A DNA stretch of 5,939 nt from Armatimonadota bacterium (GTDB taxonomy: Bacteria; Cloacimonadota; Cloacimonadia; Cloacimonadales; TCS61): NCBI GenBank assembly GCA_030612605.1, contig JAUWNO010000148.1, positions 1-5,939 on the forward strand. Reading direction: 5' to 3'. How positions within the stretch are numbered: the stretch's first letter is position 1; each line of letters starts with the position of its first letter. The notes beneath the pieces are model-generated. The model did no database searches and was not told the origin of the DNA. It saw only the letters and a program-made list of their open reading frames with translations. Position numbers and translations under genes: made by a program. Below are positions 1 through 4,581 of the stretch, one piece after another.

Positions 1-21
1 ATTTATTCGGAGCGGAGTTCA

Positions 22-37
22 GAATGCAAGAATGCAA
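22..37. repeat. Tandem octamer GAATGCAA x2
   Basis: Two perfect adjacent copies of GAATGCAA (22-29 and 30-37). They lie in the loop of the predicted 9-17/42-51 hairpin. No function is evident, and a two-copy octamer may be chance. Confidence 0.55.
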
Positions 38-70
38 ATCCTTCCGTCTCCTATGAAAACAATTTCCAAC

Positions 71-103
71 TTCCGAATGTTTCGACTTGTCGAATCTTCG
101 GAA
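71..103. repeat. Nested hairpin with CTTG loop
   Basis: The outer arms TTCCGAA (71-77) and TTCGGAA (97-103) are perfect complements. Inside, TTCGAC (81-86) and GTCGAA (89-94) pair with only TT between them, which as RNA is a CUUG tetraloop. The internal loop is 3 by 2 bases. The absence of a following T-run argues against a rho-independent terminator. Confidence 0.6.
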
Positions 104-124
104 TGTAGAGAAGTTCTTGCCCGT

Positions 125-160
125 ACAATCGGAAGATCAGCAAACTGAATATTCCGATGT
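125..160. repeat. Dispersed hairpin element, copy 1
   Basis: The arms ATCGGAA (128-134) and TTCCGAT (152-158) pair perfectly. They extend by AC/GT (125-126/159-160) after a bulged A at 127. An inner TCAG/CTGA stem (137-140/145-148) closes a CAAA loop. A second hairpin with the same outer arms, same bulge and a different loop lies at 2192-2224, so this is a repeated module and not an isolated palindrome. Confidence 0.6.
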
Positions 161-189
161 TCTAGATTTTTGTTTTCATCTTAATAGAA

Positions 190-207
190 CTATCAGCTTG
201 CTGATAG
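190..207. repeat. Perfect 8-bp hairpin with CTTG loop
   Basis: CTATCAGC (190-197) and GCTGATAG (200-207) are perfect complements separated by TT. As RNA it folds as a CUUG-capped stem, the same cap as the hairpin at 71-103. No T-run follows, so an intrinsic terminator is unlikely. A protein-binding palindrome is an alternative reading. Confidence 0.6.
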
Positions 208-233
208 CGGGAAGCTCGAGTCGAAATAAAAAA

Positions 234-260
234 CTTAGTGTTTCTTAGTGTTCTTAGCGG
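234..260 (-). repeat. Array of CACTAAGAA-type 9-base units
   Basis: Read on the minus strand from 260 down to 234, the units are CGCTAAGAA, CACTAAGAA plus one extra A, and CACTAAG, preceded by a C. The array ends just before the A-run and ribosome binding site of the ATPase gene. Units differing mainly at two inner positions (CACAGAGAA) occur on the other strand at 4254-4280, beyond the operon. I recall similar intergenic arrays from many environmental bacterial genomes but know of no assigned function. Confidence 0.7.
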
Positions 261-266
261 CAAAAA

Positions 267-274
267 AAAGAGGT
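267..274 (+). promoter_or_regulatory. Ribosome binding site of the ATPase gene
   Basis: AAAGAGGT lies five bases before the ATG at 280, a normal Shine-Dalgarno placement that supports this start. It directly follows a run of eight A residues (262-269) at the end of the 9-base array. Confidence 0.7.
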
Positions 275-279
275 AAAAT

Positions 280-972
280 ATGGAATTTATCAAAATCGAA
301 AAAATGACTAAACACTACCCCATTGGTGGTGGTAAATTTACAGCCCTTCGAGATATCGACCTGGAATTTGAGAAAGGAGAATTTACAGGCATCGTAGGAC
401 CCAGTGGTTCAGGAAAAACTACATTACTTAATATAATCGGTTCCCTGGACTCACAAAGCGAAGGAGATGTGAATGTAATGGGAAATTCTATTCGGAAATT
501 ATCCTCCAACAAAGCTGCGAAGCTTCGCAGTCAACACATTGGCTTTATTTTCCAGACTTATAACTTACTACCGGTTTATACGGTTTTCGAAAATGTAGAA
601 TTTCCTTTAATCCTGTTGGGAATGTCGAAAGAAAAACGTAAGAAAGCTGTTCTGGACGCACTCGAGTGGGTTGGTATTTCCGATAAAGCAAAATCCCGTC
701 CTGCACAACTTTCCGGTGGTGAATGCCAGCGAGTTGCAATAGCCAGAGCTATTGTGAAGAAGCCTGATCTGGTGCTGGCAGATGAACCAACTGCTAACCT
801 GGATGCAGAAAATTCACATCATATCTTAAAGACCATGGAAAAGATCAATAAAGAGTTGGGAACTACTTTCATCTTTTCAACACATGATGCTAAAGTAATT
901 AAATATTTGAGAAGAAAGATCTCACTACTGGATGGTAAAGTGGATAAAGACGAAATAGTGAACAGAGGATGA
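280..972 (+). CDS. LolD/MacB-type ABC transporter ATP-binding protein
   Basis: The 230-residue protein is a complete single ATP-binding domain of the MacB/LolD/FtsE class. It should hydrolyse ATP on the cytoplasmic face of the inner membrane to drive the two permeases encoded next. Visible motifs in order: Walker A GPSGSGKTT (40-48), Q-loop FQTYNLLP (Q92), signature LSGGE (144-148), Walker B with DEP (163-170), D-loop NLD (173-175) and switch histidine H202 in STHD. All catalytic residues are present, so it should be active. The signature reads LSGGECQR where LSGGQQQR is usual, a mild variation. The stop overlaps the region where permease 1 starts, which indicates tight operon coupling. The family is nearly certain. 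LolD-like function rather than another MacB-like export is inferred from the downstream LolA-like gene, so no symbol is given. Confidence 0.95.
   Translation: MEFIKIEKMTKHYPIGGGKFTALRDIDLEFEKGEFTGIVGPSGSGKTTLLNIIGSLDSQSEGDVNVMGNSIRKLSSNKAAKLRSQHIGFIFQTYNLLPVYTVFENVEFPLILLGMSKEKRKKAVLDALEWVGISDKAKSRPAQLSGGECQRVAIARAIVKKPDLVLADEPTANLDAENSHHILKTMEKINKELGTTFIFSTHDAKVIKYLRRKISLLDGKVDKDEIVNRG
964..969 (+). promoter_or_regulatory. Ribosome binding site deciding the start of permease 1
   Basis: AGAGGA lies five bases before the ATG at 975. The other in-frame ATG at 969 overlaps the upstream stop (ATGA) but has its purine motif directly against the start codon, which is poor spacing. I therefore prefer 975. 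Confidence 0.6.
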
Positions 973-974
973 TC

Positions 975-2147
975 ATGATCTTTAAATTAGCAATGAAAAA
1001 TATATTAGGAGCAGGATTTCGAACCTGGTTGAACATATTCATTCTTTCCCTCTCCTATTTTGCAATAATTGCCTTACAGGGCTTCTATGTTGGCTGGCAA
1101 GATGACGCTTCCCGGGAAATGAAGAACTGGGATTTTGCAGGTGGACAATACTGGCAGGAAAATTATGATCCTTATGATCCATTCACATTGGAAGACAGCC
1201 ACGCTGCAATCCCAAAAGATCTGCAAAAGCTGATAGCTGAAGGTGAAGCAATTCCAATTCTGTTCTCTCCTGCTACGATCTACCCTGATGGAAGAATGCG
1301 AAATATTGTTCTTAAAGGTATCGACCCGAATCAAAATCTGATCGAGCTTCCAACAAAATATCTGGCAGATCATGATGAAGAGATATATTGCATCATCGGC
1401 TCAGGATTCGCTTACAACCTGAATATTAAAGAAGGAGATTATATTGTATTGCGCTGGCGTGATAAAAACGGAACTTATGATGCCCGTGATATCAAGGTTG
1501 CTCACATTTTTTCTACTACTGTACTCACTGTGGAAAGCAACCAGATTTGGATACCTCTACTAATTCTGCAGGAAATGTTGGGTCATCCAAATGAAGCAAC
1601 TATCATCACGATAAAAGATGAAATGTATAGCAAAGAATTTTCCGGTTGGCAATATAGAGATCTGGATTTTCTGTTACTAGATCTTACAAACTTGATCCAG
1701 GTAAAGACCGTGGGGTCTTCGGTTATGTATGCAATACTGCTTTTCCTGGCAATGATAGCAATTTTCGATACACAGATACTGGCGATCTTCCGGCGTAGAA
1801 AAGAGATGGGAACTATGATGGCAATGGGAATGACACGTCCTAAAATAATTCAATTATTCACTTTGGAAGGTGTTCTGCATGCAGTTTTAGCAATATTTAT
1901 GGGTGCAATTTATGGAATTCCGTTATTGAGACATTTTGAAAAAGTAGGGATGAAATTTGGAGCAGATGCTAAAGACTGGGGTTTGAGTGGTTTGGATGAT
2001 GCACTCTATCCGGTTTACGGCTGGAAACTGGTTGTGGGAACAATAATCCTGGTACTGATAACGACAACCATAGTTAGTTTTCTTCCCACCAGAAAGATAG
2101 CAAAATTGAAACCAACCGATGCTTTGCGCGGAAAAATGACAAAGTGA
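975..2147 (+). CDS. FtsX/MacB-type ABC transporter permease (first of two)
   Basis: The 390-residue inner-membrane permease has the LolC/LolE/MacB four-helix plan. Helix 1 is at about 18-40, and a periplasmic domain of about 200 residues follows. Helices 2 to 4 are at about 249-272, 299-318 and 351-372. After helix 2 comes the cytoplasmic coupling stretch RRRKEMGTMMAMGMT (273-287), typical of FtsX-like domains (acidic residue, glycine, then A-x-G). The tail KLKPTDALRG (377-386) matches the L-x-P-x-x-ALR ending of this family. Length is near the usual 400 residues. It should pair with the second permease as a heterodimer on a dimer of the ATPase. An ATG at 969 would add two residues and form an ATGA overlap with the ATPase stop. 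The substrate cannot be read from the sequence; a lipoprotein or lipid is inferred from context. Confidence 0.9.
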   Translation: MIFKLAMKNILGAGFRTWLNIFILSLSYFAIIALQGFYVGWQDDASREMKNWDFAGGQYWQENYDPYDPFTLEDSHAAIPKDLQKLIAEGEAIPILFSPATIYPDGRMRNIVLKGIDPNQNLIELPTKYLADHDEEIYCIIGSGFAYNLNIKEGDYIVLRWRDKNGTYDARDIKVAHIFSTTVLTVESNQIWIPLLILQEMLGHPNEATIITIKDEMYSKEFSGWQYRDLDFLLLDLTNLIQVKTVGSSVMYAILLFLAMIAIFDTQILAIFRRRKEMGTMMAMGMTRPKIIQLFTLEGVLHAVLAIFMGAIYGIPLLRHFEKVGMKFGADAKDWGLSGLDDALYPVYGWKLVVGTIILVLITTTIVSFLPTRKIAKLKPTDALRGKMTK

Positions 2148-2191
2148 GGAAACTTGGAATGTTGGACATGGTTTAAAAAAATAATTACGAA

Positions 2192-2224
2192 AACAATCGG
2201 ATGATCTTCGGAAAATCCGATGTT
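2192..2224. repeat. Dispersed hairpin element, copy 2, between the two permease genes
   Basis: The arms ATCGGAT (2196-2202) and ATCCGAT (2215-2221) pair perfectly. They extend by AAC/GTT (2192-2194/2222-2224) after a bulged A at 2195, exactly as in copy 1. The top is a TC/GA stem closing TTCG, a UUCG tetraloop as RNA. Against copy 1 the innermost outer-stem pair changes from A-T to T-A on both sides, so pairing is kept. It sits in the only real gap of the operon (2148-2242) and may tune expression or mRNA stability of the downstream permease. No T-run follows, so it is not an obvious terminator. Confidence 0.65.
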
Positions 2225-2232
2225 AAAATAAC

Positions 2233-2238
2233 AAGGAG
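2233..2238 (+). promoter_or_regulatory. Ribosome binding site deciding the start of permease 2
   Basis: AAGGAG lies four bases before the ATG at 2243. An upstream in-frame ATG at 2201 falls inside the right part of the hairpin repeat, and has no comparable motif before it. The strong site supports 2243. Confidence 0.8.
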
Positions 2239-2242
2239 AATT

Positions 2243-3508
2243 ATGTTAAAATTCTTGGCAAAAGGACTCTTGCGGGATCGTTCCAGAAGCCTCTTCCCCA
2301 TTATGATCATCGCTACAGGAGTGATCTTTACTGTTCTTATGTACAGTTGGATGATGGGATTTTCAACCATGTTTATTCGAGAAAATGCCAGATTTGAAAC
2401 GGGACACGTGAAAATTGTGACAAGAGCTTACAATGAATTGATCGATCAGAAACCATATGACTTGGGATTGATGAATGTGACTGAGAAAATTGATATGCTA
2501 ACCAATGAATATCCCCAGATGCATTGGCAGCCTCGAATATATTTTGGTGGTTTGCTGGATCTTCCAGATGAAAACGGAGAAACATTAAGTCAGGGAGAAG
2601 TTATCGGCTTTGGTGTCGATCTATTTTCCGATTCCTTTGAACTGGAACTTCTAAATCTGAATGAAGCTCTTTCAAATGGAAACCTGCCATTCAAACAGGG
2701 AGAGATATTGATCAGCCAGGAAATCGCAGATAAACTTGGAATTAATATTAATGATAAAGTAACGATCATCGGAAGTACAATGTACGGTTCGATGGCGATG
2801 AACAATTTCACTGTGTGTGGAATGGTTCGATTTGGTGTTCAAGCGATGGATCGTGGAGCTGTGATCGTGGATATCTCTGATGTCAGATGGTTTCTGGATA
2901 TGGAAGATTCTGCCAGTGAAATTCTTGGTTTCCTGCCCGAGTATAAAGAAAAACCGACACTTGAGATCGCTGATGTTTTTAATGCAAAATACAATGATGA
3001 AAATGATGAATTTTCCGATATAATGCTGCCTTTGAGAAAACAATCTAACATGGAATTTATGCTCGATACTATGGATGATAGATTGGGAATGTTCATTTTC
3101 GTATTCATTTTCATTATGTCACTGGTATTATGGAATTCCGGTTTGATGAACGGAATAAGGCGTTATGGAGAGATCGGGGTGCGCCTGGCAATTGGAGAGA
3201 GCAAAGGGCACATCTACCGCTCACTTATACTGGAATCTATTTTAATTGGAATTGCAGCCACTATCATCGGTACTGCTATCGGACTTGTATTTTCTTACCT
3301 TCTACAATACAAAGGATTCGACATGGGCTCACTGATGAAGGATGCAGAAATAATCATGGGCAGCACAATGAGAGCTCAAGTAACTCCTGTAAGTTATTAC
3401 ATTGGTTTTATCCCGGGAGTTATTGCTTCTGTTATTGGGGCAATTTTTTCCGGCATCGAGATCTATAAAAGAAATACAGCACAATTATTCAAGGAGTTGG
3501 AAACATGA
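2243..3508 (+). CDS. FtsX/MacB-type ABC transporter permease (second of two)
   Basis: The 421-residue inner-membrane protein is the likely heterodimer partner of the first permease, and is clearly different from it in sequence. Helix 1 is at about 17-40. A periplasmic MacB-core-like domain of about 240 residues follows and includes GEILISQEIADKLGIN (153-168) and a following KVTIIG strand, a stretch characteristic of this fold. Helix 2 is at about 282-304, followed by the FtsX coupling motif EIGVRLAIGE (310-319). Helices 3 and 4 are at about 331-354 and 384-406. The cytoplasmic tail is short. I chose the ATG at 2243 for its AAGGAG site; starting at 2201 would add 14 residues encoded by the hairpin repeat. 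The stop overlaps the next gene's start (ATGA), linking this permease most tightly to the LolA-like protein. Confidence 0.92.
   Translation: MLKFLAKGLLRDRSRSLFPIMIIATGVIFTVLMYSWMMGFSTMFIRENARFETGHVKIVTRAYNELIDQKPYDLGLMNVTEKIDMLTNEYPQMHWQPRIYFGGLLDLPDENGETLSQGEVIGFGVDLFSDSFELELLNLNEALSNGNLPFKQGEILISQEIADKLGININDKVTIIGSTMYGSMAMNNFTVCGMVRFGVQAMDRGAVIVDISDVRWFLDMEDSASEILGFLPEYKEKPTLEIADVFNAKYNDENDEFSDIMLPLRKQSNMEFMLDTMDDRLGMFIFVFIFIMSLVLWNSGLMNGIRRYGEIGVRLAIGESKGHIYRSLILESILIGIAATIIGTAIGLVFSYLLQYKGFDMGSLMKDAEIIMGSTMRAQVTPVSYYIGFIPGVIASVIGAIFSGIEIYKRNTAQLFKELET
3491..3496 (+). promoter_or_regulatory. Ribosome binding site of the LolA-like gene, inside permease 2
   Basis: AAGGAG within the last codons of permease 2 lies eight bases before the ATG at 3505. 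It confirms the overlapping start despite the ATGA junction. Confidence 0.7.
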
Positions 3509-4242
3509 GAAAGATATTTATAATTATATCACTGCTAATTGCAATCACCCTTTTTGCAGAATTTCCCGATGGGAACGAACTTATCCGAAAGGTAGATGAC
3601 AATATGTATTCCAAAAATGCCGTCTCGACCTCACGCATGATAGTACATGGCAGAAGAGGAAGCAGAACAATGGAGATAAAATCCTGGGCAGAAGGCGAGA
3701 ACCGGTCTTTTTCCGAATATCTTTCACCGCCCAGAGATGCAGGCACAAAAATGCTGAAGTTAGAAGATAAATTATGGATCTACAATCCATCTTCAGATAG
3801 AACCATTCAAATATCCGGTCACATGCTGCGTCAATCTATGATGGGTTCCGACCTTTCCTATGAAGATATGATGGAAGAAAATGAACTTATAAAAATTTAT
3901 AATGCTGAAGTTACAGAAGAAGAAATTATAAATGAAAGAGATTGCTGGATCGTTCTTTTAACTGCTAAAGTAGAAGATGCAGCCTATCAAACCAAAAAAG
4001 TGTGGATAGATAAAGAACGCTATCTTCCCCTGCGTGAGGAACGTTTTGGCAAAAGCGGGAAACTGCTTAAAACTACAGAGATAAAAGAGGTCTTCCGGAT
4101 TGGGAAACGCTGGTATCCCAAAAATATGGTTTTCAAAGATGTTCTGAAAAAAGGTAAAGGTACTGAATTTATCATTGATTCCATCGAATTCGATGTGGAG
4201 ATTCCTGAAAGCAGATTCTCAAAAGCAGCCTTGAGGAAATAA
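3505..4242 (+). CDS. Outer-membrane lipoprotein-sorting (LolA-like) periplasmic protein
   Basis: The 245-residue protein begins with a signal peptide (MRK, then a hydrophobic run to A18) with likely cleavage after LFA. There is no lipobox cysteine, so it should be soluble in the periplasm. The rest matches the LolA-like outer-membrane lipoprotein-sorting family (COG2834 type) as I know it. Typical stretches are EYLSPPRDAGTKML (71-84), LWIYNPSSDRTIQISG (90-105), DLSYEDMM (116-123), KKVWIDKERYLPLREE (164-179) and the C-terminal F-D-V-E-I-P-E-S-R-F block (229-238). The fold should be an open beta-barrel that shields a lipid or lipoprotein acyl chain. Its overlap with permease 2 implies that it receives substrate from this transporter. 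It is not the classical LolA sequence, and related proteins also sit beside RND-type exporters, so the true cargo is open. Confidence 0.88.
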   Translation: MRKIFIIISLLIAITLFAEFPDGNELIRKVDDNMYSKNAVSTSRMIVHGRRGSRTMEIKSWAEGENRSFSEYLSPPRDAGTKMLKLEDKLWIYNPSSDRTIQISGHMLRQSMMGSDLSYEDMMEENELIKIYNAEVTEEEIINERDCWIVLLTAKVEDAAYQTKKVWIDKERYLPLREERFGKSGKLLKTTEIKEVFRIGKRWYPKNMVFKDVLKKGKGTEFIIDSIEFDVEIPESRFSKAALRK

Positions 4243-4253
4243 AAAAAATTAAC

Positions 4254-4280
4254 CACAGAGAACACAGAGATCACGGAGAA
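4254..4280 (+). repeat. Array of CACAGAGAA-type 9-base units x3
   Basis: Three consecutive units, CACAGAGAA, CACAGAGAT and CACGGAGAA, start 12 bases after the LolA-like stop codon. The array is preceded by a C, as is the minus-strand array at 234-260, whose units (CACTAAGAA) differ mainly at the fourth and fifth base. The two arrays therefore flank the four-gene operon in inverted orientation. Confidence 0.75.
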
Positions 4281-4286
4281 AAATAA

Positions 4287-4304
4287 CACGAACAAAACGA
4301 ATAA
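4287..4304 (+). repeat. Diverged 9-base units (CACGAACAA, AACGAATAA)
   Basis: Two further 9-base units follow the CACAGAGAA array after six A/T bases. They share the CAC-n-n-A-n-A-A pattern and look like a third variant of the same repeat type. The assignment rests on a short, low-complexity match. Confidence 0.5.
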
Positions 4305-4343
4305 TTAAATACGGAAAATCTTTTTAATCGAACTCACCCCCGA

Positions 4344-4369
4344 CCCCTCTCTTCAGTTTAAGAGAGGGG
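4344..4369. repeat. Perfect 10-bp GC-rich hairpin (CCCCTCTCTT / AAGAGAGGGG)
   Basis: The arms 4344-4353 and 4360-4369 are exact complements around a six-base CAGTTT loop. The left flank has further C-rich sequence (ACTCACCCCC at 4332-4341). It resembles the CCCCTC/GAGGGG dispersed intergenic repeats I know from several bacterial phyla. No T-run follows on either strand, so it is at best a weak terminator. It could stabilise the 3' end of the operon mRNA. Confidence 0.7.
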
Positions 4370-4433
4370 AGTTGGAGAAAAGAAAGAAGAAATAACTCTA
4401 AACATTTTTTAAAGTTAAAGAAAAAAAATTTAT

Positions 4434-4462
4434 TTGACATAAATTAATTGAAAAAATATTTA
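4434..4462 (+). promoter_or_regulatory. Candidate promoter for the sorting-tail gene
   Basis: A perfect TTGACA at 4434-4439 is followed after 17 bases by TATTTA (4457-4462), a weak -10 box that matches TATAAT at only four of six positions. Surroundings are very AT-rich. Transcription would start near 4470 and leave a leader of about 110 bases. The pattern does not fit the Bacteroidota TTTG / TAnnTTTG promoter type well. In such AT-rich DNA chance matches are common. Confidence 0.4.
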
Positions 4463-4568
4463 AGGTTTAGTGTGATTAAAGTAAATTAAACAAAATTATC
4501 AGAACAACAAGAATGAATCGATAGGTGAACTTTTAGGGCGTGTGTAAATGCTTTTAAGAATAATTACT

Positions 4569-4576
4569 AAGGAAGG
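4569..4576 (+). promoter_or_regulatory. Ribosome binding site of the sorting-tail gene
   Basis: AAGGAAGG lies five bases before the ATG at 4582, supporting that start, which also opens directly into a signal peptide. Confidence 0.75.
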
Positions 4577-4581
4577 TAATC

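Larger units (their letters stand above)
9..214. other. Densely structured noncoding region upstream of the transporter operon
   Basis: I see no convincing gene here. Reading by eye gives a chain of inverted repeats. Positions 9-17 pair with 42-51 (one bulge). Positions 71-77 pair with 97-103 around an inner stem 81-86/89-94. Positions 116-123 (CTTGCCCG) pair with 208-214 (CGGGAAG, one bulged G) and enclose three helices lying side by side: 128-134/152-158, 159-164/185-190 and 190-197/200-207. This resembles a multi-branch junction of a structured RNA, or a foldable dispersed DNA repeat. The strand is unknown because inverted repeats are symmetric. If it is transcribed with the operon it would be a leader, but I see no promoter that proves this. 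The fold is inferred, not computed. It could also be the relic of a mobile repeat. Confidence 0.5.
4243..4581. other. Intergenic region of 339 bases between operon and sorting-tail gene
   Basis: No gene is supported on either strand. In order it holds an A-run, two 9-base repeat arrays (4254-4280, 4287-4304), a GC-rich hairpin (4344-4369), a purine-rich stretch, a candidate promoter (4434-4462), and an AT-rich leader of about 110 bases to the ATG at 4582. I see no hairpin followed by a T-run, so no intrinsic terminator for the transporter operon can be named with confidence. Confidence 0.7.

Noticed and set aside
1..108. Open frame from the window edge to a TAG at 106-108, as if the end of an upstream gene
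   Set aside because: Its codons run through the tandem octamer and the 71-103 hairpin, and the 35-residue product looks like read-through of a repeat with no protein-like pattern. A true short C-terminus cannot be fully excluded.
190..207. Intrinsic terminator at the perfect hairpin before the operon
   Set aside because: The sequence after the stem is CGGGAAGCTC on the plus strand with no T-run, and the minus-strand side also lacks one directly adjacent.
234..260. CRISPR array from the short repeated units
   Set aside because: The units are 9 bases and directly contiguous with no spacers, which does not fit a CRISPR array.
2159..2176. Five-codon mini-ORF (ATG...TAA) with a purine-rich site before it, just after permease 1
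   Set aside because: Too short to support as a gene. It encodes no attenuator-like codon run, and such mini-ORFs are expected by chance.
2672..3043. Minus-strand 123-codon frame opposite permease 2
   Set aside because: The coding signal and family motifs are on the plus strand. The product is His/Ile/Ser-rich shadow sequence with no domain.
3130..3468. Plus-strand 112-codon frame overlapping permease 2
   Set aside because: It is an alternative-frame shadow of a well-supported membrane protein, with no ribosome binding site and a composition unlike a real protein.
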